A stretch of DNA of 64,000 nt from Neoceratodus forsteri (taxonomy: Eukaryota; Chordata; Ceratodontiformes; Ceratodontidae): contig CM057456.1 of NCBI GenBank assembly GCA_016271365.2, positions 163,842,501 through 163,906,500 of the forward strand, in the 5' to 3' direction. Shown here piece after piece: positions 1-9,976 of the stretch (within the stretch, counting starts at the first letter, position 1; the number at the start of each line of letters is the position of its first letter). The notes under the pieces were generated by a model. That model did not search any database. It had not been told where the DNA came from and saw nothing but the letters and a program-made list of their open reading frames with translations. A program made the position numbers and the translations under genes.

Positions 1-1112
1 GGAGTTGGTTGGAGGAGGTAGTAGAGAGTTGGGGTGAATGGGGTTAGATTAGTGGAAAGAGCCCACCAGCAGAGTACCACAAGGATCTGTCCTGGGCCCA
101 GTCCAATTCAAAATATGTTTATCAGTGACATAATAGAGGGAATCCAGGGTAGGTTGTGTCTATTTACAGATGACACTAAACTGTGTGGTAGACTTGACAA
201 TGTGGAGGGATAAGGGAATTGAGAGAGATAAGAAAAGGCTGGAAAAGTGGTCCAGGATCTGACAACTGAATTTCAGTGCCAAGATGTGCTAAGTCATGCA
301 ATTGGGAACAAAAATCCCAGAGTATTGGATGGGATGGGCTCAGATGGACATAAAATCAGAGGAAAGGTACCCAGGAGTCATCATCAGTGACTCCTTTAAA
401 GAAACCAACTAGTGTAACAAGGTCTTCGCATGGCTAACAGGATGCTAGTGTGCATTGGGAGAGTGTTTAACAGTAGGAAACAGGGGTACTGTTACCTTTG
501 TGTAGGTCACTGGTAAGGCCTCACCTGGGGTACTGTGCCCATTTCTGGAGTTCCAGCCCAAAAGGACAGGGACAGGCTAGAAACAGTGCAACACAGGGTA
601 CCAAGACAATTCAGGGCCAGGAAGGCAGATCCTATGAGGATTGACTAAAGGTACTGAACATGTATTCACCAAAACCAGATGAAGGAGGAGGAGGAGGAGG
701 ATATGATTAAGACCTTCATGTTCCTGAAAAGGAGAAAAACAAGGTGAACTGTAAGAGCTATTTACCAGGAACTGAGAAGCAAGTACATGGGATTACAAGT
801 GGAGGTTAATGGGAAGATTTAAAAGGATGTGAGGAAGTATGTTTTACAGAAAGAGTGGTCAAGCCATGGAATGGTCTGCATCAGAGGTGGTGGTGCCTGA
901 AACATAAATGGCTACAAACACATCTGTGATAGAGCTAAGGGTGTAGTAGTTTCACTGCAGGATGATGGAGAAAGAAACACGGAGAACAAAGGAGGTATAG
1001 GATTTGCCTAGACCCCACAGAGACAATAGGTCCTGCTATATGATAGGTTAATATGGGCAAACTAGATGGTCCGTTAGTCTTTTCTGCCGTCATCGTCTCT
1101 GTTTCTATGTTT
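1..1112 (+). mobile_element. CR1/L2-type LINE, 3' part of ORF2 and 3' end (decayed)
   Basis: Read in shifting frames, this contains the second half of a non-LTR retrotransposon reverse transcriptase. Around 65-190 are the degenerate motifs VPQGSVLGPV, NMFISDI and the catalytic-site remnant FTDDTKLCG, where F-x-DD replaces YADD. Then follow an N-F-S-x-K-C-like thumb motif (~270), LVRPHLGYCA (~505-540) and the terminal FTERVVKPWNGL motif (~845-890). The end at ~1050-1112 is the family tail: 'gatggtccgttagtc' then 'tctgccgtcat' and 'tctatgttt'. Many stops and frameshifts make it a dead, 5'-truncated copy that also runs off the left edge. CR1/L2 group is inferred from motif order; subfamily is not resolved. 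Confidence 0.85.
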
Positions 1113-1127
1113 GTATACTCCTTTAGT

Positions 1128-1470
1128 ATGTTACACAAAGTTTAGTATGTGTTATATTTTAGTAAGTTATTCATATTTTAGTATATCTTGGTAAAATGTT
1201 GATATACTCAGTTTGATATACGTTATATTCATTTCAGCATATATTACACTATTTTATTATGTTTGGTATTTATTTCAGTATATCTCACACTCATTTCATC
1301 ATGCATTACACCCTTTTGGAATACATTACACTCATTTCATCATGCATTACACCTTTTGGAATACATTACACTCATTTCAGTTGGTGTGATACTCTTATCA
1401 TATGTGTTACGTCTCAATGTGACATGTATCATACTTATATTAGTATGCCATATTCATTTGGATATATGCT
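1128..1470. repeat. AT-rich tandem repeat with ~41-bp units
   Basis: Units sharing 'acactcatttcatcatgcat' start at about 1287, 1328 and, in partial form, 1368, so the period is 41 then 40 bp. Upstream (1128-1285) are more diverged ~20-bp subunits such as 'tagtatatatt' and 'atttcagtatat'. Overlapping short open frames here come from the repeat and are not genes. Confidence 0.7.
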
Positions 1471-4400
1471 ATATTTAAAAAGCTGTCGCGTTGAATTAAA
1501 TGGCCTCCCATAGAACTCCCCAATGAGTAATGACTCTGTATGGAACTTTTAATGATATCCTCCTCATAAATACCTAAGTGGTCTAAGTTGGCTGTTTTTA
1601 GACAGTAATAATCCTTGGTATACTGTAGTTCTCTTCCAAGGTACACTGCACTGCCTGGGTGTCTTTCAGTTAGGGTGCTAGTTTGGTCATTCATGATTCT
1701 TTGGCCATTGAGAAATATTAGCAACCCTTCAAAGTCTAAAGATAGTACCCAGGATCATGATATTGTCCCAGTTTGATAAACTCTGTATTCCTCCATTAAA
1801 CAATAGGCACAGGAACAAGATTTATGGCCCTTCATCATTATATGAGTTCCTGTACAATTTGTTTTAGACGTACTGTTGTCGTGTTAGTGACTCTGATTGC
1901 TGTTGCTGAGCTGGTGCCTGTGTATGTTGTTGCAGTTGGAACACATTTGAAAAAGATGTCATATGATTACAACAACATTAAAACACAGGGCCCCATTCTA
2001 CCGACACAACTCTCATCTAGAAAGTGGTCATAAAACTCACTTTGTGTAAGTGCAACCATTGTGATCCCACTCACCCATTCTAAACGGGGTTTCAAATCTT
2101 CTCTTGCACCCATAAATACCATACAAGGATGCCGAGGTCATCATGCAAATGGACTCCAAGGCCATCCTCAGTGAAATGCAGCCCCCAGGCCTGCTCACTG
2201 TGTTGAGCCAATACCCATTTATCACCTGCTTTGTAATGGTATTGTCAGAGTGAGGCAGTGGTAACCAATGGCTGCCAACCATGGACACACCCAATGTTGG
2301 GGGAGTACAGGACTACATGGAAGGTATGGAGCCAGAGTAAAGGAGGGGAACCACAGGATTACCAAGGCTGATCATAAATGGGGATACTGGATGGGGAACC
2401 AATGAACCACCAAGGAACTATTGAGAGGTTGTGGGTGGCAACCCACTTGGCAGTACAGCTGTGATGCGGTGCCATAAAAGCAGTTCACATTTGTGAATCC
2501 CGGGTGGCACACTCAGAACACATATCACAATGCCATGGTGTGTGCATTTGTCAGGATGTTAGCTGAACAGTGCCCGATTGCAGCCACTATCATCAGGACT
2601 GACAGACTGCATTGTTAAACATGAACAGAGGGCTCCTCCTGCAGAGTTCATTGCCTTTTGAGAATAACAGTTTTTAGTTGCTTGCTGCATAATATGGCAA
2701 GCCCCAACCGTGACTGAGAATGGGGTTTACAATCTTGGGTACTGGAATGGCATTGCAAACAGCAAAAACAATGGTGGTACTCAGAGGATGCTGCACACTC
2801 CATATCCTCCTGTAGTGCCCAGACCAAGGCTCCAGGTCTCCTGCCCCCCAGTCGGTTAAGCTCTGGCCAGCTCTACGTCTGGCTAGCCCCACCAAGAGGG
2901 CAAAACCAGTATAGCAACTGAGAAGAAAGGGTATCTGGGGCTGTTTTAGGTATGAATTTGTAAAATATGATTAAACAGTGATTTTTTTTGTTGTTGTTTC
3001 TCTTTCTCCCAGTCCACAATGGACAGCTCCTTCCACCAACCAAGATACAAGTCAAGGGTATACACCACAACTAAGTCTCTTAATCTGTGGAAGTGACTCA
3101 GAATATTATGACAGAGTGGAAGGGTTTCCTTATGTCGACTGCAGTTTGCCCTCTTTATCCTCTGCCAGCCCAGTTGAAGGATCATAGCAGCATTAGCCCG
3201 CAGCTGATGGACAAAATTACCTACTCAACCAGTGGCAATGCTGATCCTACAACAGACTAAGAAAATCGTACCCTCCCTTTTAACTTTGTCTCCCCAACCT
3301 CACCCTGGGTTAGATTAACTGACTATATCGTAGCAGTAGGTCATGCCTTAACATTTATAAAATATCTGTATTATTGTTATGTTTCTGGCCTGAGTTTTTC
3401 CACTTTTCATTCACTTTTTCCCCAGATTGCCCTATTACCACATTCCAGTGCTCTCAGACATGGAGTCCATCACAGTACCAAGCCTCATCTACAAGGGTCC
3501 TGAGCTGTGATCTCCTGTGAGGTCATGTCACGTACTATGCACTGCAATGGTTTCTCAAGAGGAGCATGATCCAGCCCTCCTGAGAGAGCTTGTGCATCCC
3601 TATCATGATGCATCCAGCTGCCCACCATCCGCCAGCCCTGTGAGATCCAAGATTGTTCCTCAACTTGTGTGTTTTGCATGGTAGCACAGAGTACAACCAC
3701 CAAGCCACTGGGTCAAGGATTTGTTTCTGTTAGGTATTCCAGTATGGATACCCCCACTACCAACAGCCACCTCACTCCCAGCAAAGCACACACTGTAGGT
3801 CACACTTGTGTCAGTATCTCAGAATTCCTGAAGTTGTGGCAAGGATGTGTCAGTTCCTCCTATCATTTTATTCATCACACCATTTCTTGTCTAGAATACC
3901 CACCCATGGATCTATCTCATAGCAGCCTCTATTGCTGCTGAGATCTTTGCTGAACTTTGGTTTGTCCAGCAAGAGATAATCAGACACCAGACAGCAGCAA
4001 TCCTTTCTATGGTCTGACCACATCACCTGTACAGAACTGCCCAGACTCATCAAAGCCAAGCATATAGTTCATGTGTATCCAGATGTCCTGTGTAGCAATG
4101 CATCACTGCACCATCAGATCAGCCACAGCTCTTTTAAAAGTATTAATTTTGGTGCAATCTACATACCAACCTGTACATTTCTTACACTCTATCACACCAT
4201 CTCACACTATGTAGAATCTTTCTCCATTGTGCATACTACATCTGTGCAGCTATGCATTACCAGTAATCTATTTAAAGTACTAGCACAGCCTCTATAAATA
4301 ATATAACTTTTTAAAAGAAGCCAGTTGTTGTGTGTTTTTTCTGAAGTATTTTTTCATTAGCCAGTCAGGTTTCTTGTTTGGCTGTGCACGCTGTGATGTG

Positions 4401-4479
4401 ATGAACAGCAGCTTAGTTCAGTGTTCACCTGTCTAGGGAACATTAAAGGAAAACTGTCAGCTTTGCTGCCTATCTTTGT
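1471..4479. other. Unassigned sequence, no recognisable gene
   Basis: I recognise no transposon domain, RNA gene or exon here. Several short frames exist on both strands. The most protein-like is a 94-codon minus-strand frame at 1724-1440 (composition mixed, no low complexity, no motif I know) and a 72-codon minus-strand frame at 3703-3485. Neither has supporting context such as splice signals I would trust. Old, unrecognised repeats are the likeliest content. Confidence 0.5.
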
Positions 4480-5055
4480 AGAAGGTGTAACCTGGTGCCC
4501 TTTGCCAACTGCATGTACAGCGATAGCATGTCAGGCACCTGAATTACAAGGTCCTCGTGAGGATTGTTTCTGACCAGGTTAAGGAGTTCCTTGATACTGA
4601 ACATTGGCCAACATCTTGCTAGCATAGTTTGCGGATAATCACAGCATGCTCACAGCTGTGCTTGAAGTCAGTGAGTAATGCTCTTCATGGGGCCTTGAAC
4701 AATAGGGACACAGTCAGTAGGCTCTTCCTGACCTTTCTAAAGCATTTAACCTGGTGCACCATAGTTGCCCACTTGCCAGGCTTTGGGCCCTTGGTCTACC
4801 TCTATCTGCAATATCTTTGTTTCAGAATTACTTGACTGACAGATCCTAATCAGTCTTTTGAATTCCTTTTATTATTCATTCATCAAAATCACTACTGGTG
4901 TACCCTAGGGATCAGTCCTGGGGTATATTTTGTTTAATGTTTTCTTGAACAATTTAACTGATATTTTGCATAGATCTGAATCCAATATTACCATGTACAT
5001 AGATGATATTATTTTGTACAGAAGGGTATCTAATGTCAGTGACATAGTACAGTTT
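4480..5055 (+). mobile_element. LINE (Rex1/L2-like), RT core, first half of a split copy
   Basis: Reverse-transcriptase motifs on the + strand: a degenerate GALNNRDTV...F...F.T block at 4688-4760 (cognate of the usual LDLSKAFDTVDH), GVP-GSVLG at ~4900-4925, LFNVFLNNL at ~4935-4965, and the catalytic loop YIDDIILY at ~4996-5020, still with both aspartates. The copy is then broken by a minus-strand insertion and resumes at ~5801. The exact 5' edge is uncertain. Stops are present, so it is a pseudogene. Confidence 0.7.
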
Positions 5056-5800
5056 AGTTTACTCATTTAATAAAGCACTCTATTTCATTGGACTCTTGGT
5101 GCTGTACAGATGGCCAAGTTCTATAAAGATTAAAACATTCAATAAAAATACAGGATTAAAATTAAACATTAAATGGAGGGAAAGGCTTTATTAAATAAAA
5201 GGGTCTTTAGTTGGCCAGTGGTGCTGAGGCTTGAGGCCTCAGCCTATGTAGGGTTTTATAGGTCAGCAACCTGACCTTGAAGGTGATCTGCCACTCATAG
5301 GGAGCCAGTGCAGAGAGCACAGCACAGGTGTAATGTGACATGACCTGGAAGGCCAGTCAACAGCCTGGCTGCTGCATTCAGCACTAGCTGTAGGCAGCGA
5401 TGATCAACCCCGATAGCCCTAGGTAAAGGGCATTGCAGTAATCAAGCCATGACATCACAAAGGCATGGACTAGTGATTGCACATCACCCAAGGGAATCAG
5501 GTCTCTAATTCTGGTAATGTTTATAAGATGGTAGAAAGCACTCTGAACCATGGCCGACACCTGCAATTCAAGTGTTAGGCTGCTATCACCACAACGCCAA
5601 AAACTTCACCTTAACAGAGGTTAGCAGCAGGGAGTCTCTGAGCCAAAGCCCTGTGACTCAATCAGCCTGCACACCAGCCCCCAGGTGGCCAGATTCTACC
5701 ACCAGTACTTTGTCTTGTCTGGATTTAACTTCAACCAGCTGGCACTCATCCAGTCTTAGATTTCAGCAAGGCACTGATTGAAAACTGAGACAGCTTCCTG
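5056..5800 (-). mobile_element. Minus-strand LINE fragment nested in a + strand LINE
   Basis: On the minus strand, 5566-5384 encodes FYHLINITRIRDLI, DVQSLVHAFV and LDYCNALYLGL, the conserved RT-thumb region of Rex1/L2-type LINEs. It continues, with frameshifts, into the NAAARLLTG and ITPVLCSLHWLP motifs at ~5370-5290. The 3' end is near 5056-5090, where the minus strand reads 'gtgctttattaaatga', a family-like A/T-rich tail. It interrupts the RT of the + strand LINE, whose motifs stop just before and resume just after it, so this insertion is younger. Exact edges and target-site duplication were not determined. Confidence 0.75.
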
Positions 5801-6735
5801 ATACAACCAGATATTTGCAGCCTGACTTTGGTACAAAATTATTACCAAAATGGCCTTCTTCCAAATGTTGGTAAAACCAAGTATATGCACCTTGGAACAA
5901 AACAAAACAAAACCTAACGGCTTTACTCCCGACTTAATTAAAGATTTGAGTGGCACCTTTGTTGAGAGAGTGGCCAGTTTCAAGTATCTCGTTGCATTAT
6001 AGACCAGACTCTCTTTTAAAGAACATATCTCCACAGTGGTAAAATCATTACACACTCAGCTTCATCAGCTTTTAGGCTAAACAATTCTTTGTCCACTCAC
6101 TCTGAGACAGTCTTGATTCAGTCCCTGTTCCTGTCATTAGCGGACTATCGGCTTCCACTCTGTGCCACTGCTAATGTTACTGACATGCAAAGAGTTTGAA
6201 TTCTATACAGTTCAATACACAGATTTGCTGCATCCAGCACCAGCTTTTCTCATTACTGCACACTTTATAAATATTTTGGTTGGCCTTCTTTTGACTCCAG
6301 ACATTACTAGTTGTACCGTCATCAGTTTTAGACATTTCTAAAAAGGCCTGAATAGAGTTTTTTTATTGCTGATGCTAGCTAGCATCAACACTGGCTCCTG
6401 AGTACTAGATCTTCTTACTTACTCATAAGAACCCCGCCTTCCGCTCATCCCTGACTAAAGTGCTTTATTTATAAAGCCATTACATTCTGGAATAATTTTC
6501 CTACTTGTTATGCTCTATCAATTCGAGACTATGTTTAAAACAGTTTTAAAAACACTGTTTAGATTTGTATATGTGCAAGTGTAATGTCACCCAATTACTG
6601 TGTACAGGGATGTATCACACATTTATTCTGTATTGTTGATCTTGCTTATATCTCCAGGCCCCCTGTAAAATGGACATCTAATGCTCTTGGGTCCTATCTA
6701 GTTAACAAATTACAAATAAATAAAATAAATTGCAC
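5801..6735 (+). mobile_element. LINE (Rex1/L2-like), 3' half of the split copy with A-rich tail
   Basis: This continues the element begun at 4480. N-GKTKYMHLG at ~5862-5896 matches the N..KTK.M.LG motif that follows the RT catalytic loop. Next come ERVASFKYL at ~5965-5990, SLADYRLPLCA at ~6137-6165 and QRV...Y...HRFAA at ~6190-6230. It ends in 'acaaataaataaaataaat' (~6711-6730), like the tail of the LINE at 16,993-19,618, which appears to be the same family. Frames are interrupted throughout. Confidence 0.7.
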
Positions 6736-8877
6736 AATACTGCAATATTTTTAAGGTCTATGTTATTCATGCTGACCATAATACAAGCAGCCCACTCCTT
6801 CTGTGCATTTTCCAACTGAACTTGGCACCAAAGCACCAGTGAACTTGTTACTGCAATGAATGTTATTCTGTGTATAATGTTTTCCTGTCTTCTGGATCTT
6901 TCAAGCTACTGAGCATAGAATTGTGTGATTGCATTATAAAAGGAATTGTGTAAAGCAGGGTACTGAAACTGCAGGAAAAGAAACAAACAGTTCCTGGAAC
7001 TGGATGCAGATGAGGTTTTAATCCAAGGCCGATGAATGTTCCACAGCAGCTTATATGATGGACTAAGAGCAATTAATATTTGTAACAGAAGATGTCCATT
7101 TCTGCATGAAACAATGCCTGTATGTTTGTAAATTGCACTGGATTGTAAGATCTGAATATAGATTCCTGGTGCAGTATTTTGGCTTTTTCAAAAACTCGGA
7201 TGTCAGAATCAATTTATAGCTAGAATAGCTCCGTACGGGTCATAATGCTGTACACTTAATAGTGTATGGCATTATGGTGAATACTGGACCTGTCGCGTGC
7301 TCAGTTGGGACCCCGTAGTTGGACTCTTTAGTAAGAGGAGGTCCGGGGGTGCAACCTCCCATAGCGGGGAATGTGGGGGCCCAGCCCCCACAGAAAAAAA
7401 AAAAGATATGGGAATTGCACAATGCGATTGTGCCTCATGGCATTCTGCCGTGTGACTTACTGACCCCGCGTAGTAGCTCATAGATTAATGGTGATTTTAA
7501 ACTGGTACACTTGTTTTTCTGTAGCACTTCACATTGTCAGTATTTGCTAGTCAGTGAAAAATTCATCATATAGTTTTTTAGCAAAAATTATTTCTGATGA
7601 CCTAAGATTCATGCTCAGTATATTTTTTTGATTTCTCAGATGTTGTTAAAACTTTTTTTACAGCTGATTTTGTAATTAATGACTCACATCATTGAAGATG
7701 GCCACCATTTGCCATGTTTAAAATCTCTTCCCTTGGCGTTCTTGTTGAATGTACCTGTTAGATTCATGTTGTAGTTGTATTAGGATGGTTCTTCTGCATG
7801 TTTCTAATAGTAAACAGCACAAAATATTAAATTTTTCAAGGTGGGTGTGGTATGGATGTGGCATGGGTGTGAACTTTTAAAACTTCAAGACCCCGTATTT
7901 TGGTTCAGGAATGAAAGAAAACTAAAAGAGAAATGTGTATCTTGATATTTTGCCAGACAAACCTTACTACTGAAAAATGTGTATGGTTACTAACAAAATT
8001 GCTACTTTAATACATATGGTAATGTGCACCCTGTTAGGGTAATGGTAAAGCCCAAAGCTGTACTAACAGCACAGAACTCCGAAAGACGGAAGATTCGAAA
8101 TAGCAATGGCTCTCCAGTCTTGGCTGTACCACAAAGGGTCAACAACATAGAAAAGCCTGCCTGAAGAGGTGCACCTGGACTACTAGCTGGCAGTGGCAAG
8201 GTGGAGATGTGTAATTTGTTTTTGTTACTCTTATGTGAGCTATTGTTTCCTGATGTTCAGCAGGACATCCCACCCACACACCTGAACCTCAGGTGGGCTC
8301 ATCCGTCGGGTGGGGCCCATACAGGTACATCCAGGTGTGCCAATGCAGGACAAGACTACTAACCCAGACATGCAGGTAGATACCAACCTTGACCGTAGAG
8401 AGAGAGAGTTAAGATGATTATTCAGGGAACTTTGAGGAAAAGCCTGACAAAAATGCTTTTTGATGAGGAAGAGGACCCCTCTGTGGAAGAGGTGGAGAGT
8501 GACTGGACAAAGCCTAAGAGAAAGATTCTAATCCTCACCGCTTTATACAAAATCTCTGTCCCACCTCAAAAGGAAGCTTGTAGGACCTTACAGTTGAAGG
8601 AAGTAAGTGGCATGGAGGCCCTGGACATGAATCCAATACTGTCTGCATCCTCCTCTGCTCTGAAAAGTTTGTCCAACTTTGTACACCTCGACCGGGTTAT
8701 TGATGAGTAATGAGCAGGCCCGGACCAGAGAAACATCTTCCCAGGCCATGAGTGGGATGTTATCCCTTTAGGGAGGAGGACTCCCAGAAATGGGAACTGC
8801 CTCCTTGGTAGATAAGGCTGTGCATAATTCTGTTAAGCACACAGATACTGTATACCTATTATGTATTATTATTATTA
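6736..8877. other. Unassigned stretch with a GC-rich palindromic patch and a 98-codon frame
   Basis: No domain recognised. Two points inside it stand out. First, 7246-7480 is a GC-rich patch with short perfect palindromes (listed separately). Second, a + strand frame of 98 codons at 8414-8710 starts after a (GA)n run and is acidic near its N-terminus (FDEEEDPSVEEVE). It resembles neither a LINE nor a DIRS protein that I can name, and could be a scrap of a transposon gag-like protein. Confidence 0.45.
7246..7480. repeat. GC-rich patch with nested palindromes, possible non-autonomous element
   Basis: It differs from its AT-rich surroundings. Perfect hairpins: gtgggggc (7373-7380) with gcccccac (7384-7391), and gcacaat (7417-7423) with attgtgc (7427-7433). 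A palindromic 'tacacttaatagtgta' lies at the left edge. CpG dinucleotides are frequent. Blocks of the 'ggggg...ccccc' kind are common in small non-autonomous DNA transposons, but I found no convincing terminal inverted repeats, so the class is open. Confidence 0.35.
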
Positions 8878-9070
8878 AGGAGGCAGTATAGCGCAGAGGT
8901 TTAGGGCTCTGAACTGCAAACCTTGAGACCTGGGTTTGAATCTCACAGTCTCCACTTGCATACTGTGTGACCATGAGTAAGTCACTTAACTTCCTTGTGC
9001 TCCATGTTGCACCTGCAAACAAGCTTTGGTTTAGTGTGCCTTTCCTGGTTAAACAATTTCCTCCCCCATT
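8878..9070 (+). mobile_element. tRNA-derived SINE of the MIR/CORE type
   Basis: A tRNA-like head carries an RNA polymerase III A box (tagcgcagagg, 8889-8899) and B box (ggtttgaatctc, 8933-8944) at normal spacing. After it come 'ctccacttgcatactgtgtg' and 'accatgagtaagtcacttaa', the CORE segment known from MIR (consensus: gtgtgacc.tgggcaagtcac.taac). The 3' part beyond ~9010 is diverged and the end is approximate. Confidence 0.85.
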
Positions 9071-9354
9071 ACAGGATATCTGGTTTGACAGATACACATG
9101 ATAAGTGAGTGGATGCCTCGTGCAGAATGACATTTGCTTCAAATAGTGAACATCTTTGTACCTCCTACACATCCTTACTGTTTTCCAGAGCCCTGACTCA
9201 TGGATTGCAGCTCATGTAGTTTTGTTCCCCTGCATTCTGAGGGGTGAACATCTTACAACTGGTAGCCATGGCTTCCACCATTTTTAGGGATGCCACAGTG
9301 GACAATTTATGAATGATCACTCGCTCCGCTTATCACCTTGTGTCAGCCATGCAG
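9071..9354. other. Unassigned spacer
   Basis: I see no domain or structured repeat between the SINE and the following minus-strand LINE tail. Confidence 0.4.
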
Positions 9355-9843
9355 GTTTATACGAACATAAAAAGAGCCAGCAGAAGAAGAAGAAGGCCAA
9401 ATTGGTCTATCAAGTCTGTCTGTAGGTATTGCAGTGCCTTTAGCTTCGCCATTGACCCTGCCCTCGCCCCTGTCAAACCTTCCTTCATAAATCCGCCCAC
9501 ACGGACTTGTGGGTTCTCTTTATGCCTAGTTGAGGCCTCATAAATCTGTCCACCATCTTTGTTGAAACCACTTCTAATAACAGCACATTCCATGTGTACA
9601 CCACCTCTCTGTGAAACAATGTTTCCTAACATCCGTCCCTAAACCTACTCCCATCAGCTTCAAACTGTGCCCTCATGGGTCTGTTATCACTTAGCTTGAA
9701 GAGACCTTCCTATCTACTCTATTTATTCCCTTCAGGTACTTAAAGGTCTCTATCATAACTCCCTTTCCTTCCTCTGTTCCTCAGAGTACATTCTCAGGGC
9801 TCCCAATTCTCTTCATAAGACTTCCTCTGCTGTCACCCTATCA
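9355..9843 (-). mobile_element. CR1/L2-type LINE, 3' end fragment
   Basis: On the minus strand the sequence runs from IETFKYLKGINRV (~9770-9730), through the frameshifted FTERW.TW motif (~9625-9590), to the 3' tail where 'gacagacttgatagaccaat' (complement of ~9399-9418) precedes an AAG/CTT-rich end near 9360-9395. This is the C-terminus of ORF2 plus the 3' UTR only, so it is strongly 5'-truncated. It abuts a second minus-strand LINE whose own tail begins at 9846. Confidence 0.75.
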
Positions 9844-9976
9844 TACATAGAAACATAGACTTTGATGGCAGATAAGATTGCTTGGCCCACCCAGCCTGCC
9901 AATTTACCTACCTATTGCATAAGCTGCAGATCTAGTTAGCCAATAGCCTACTTCCTCCTACCCCACTAGAATTCCC

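Noticed and set aside
8878..8950. A possible tRNA gene
   Set aside because: A and B boxes are present, but the arms do not fold into a cloverleaf and the CORE segment follows, so it is a SINE head.
8768..9172. A 134-codon minus-strand frame
   Set aside because: Antisense across the MIR-like SINE; no protein similarity recognised.
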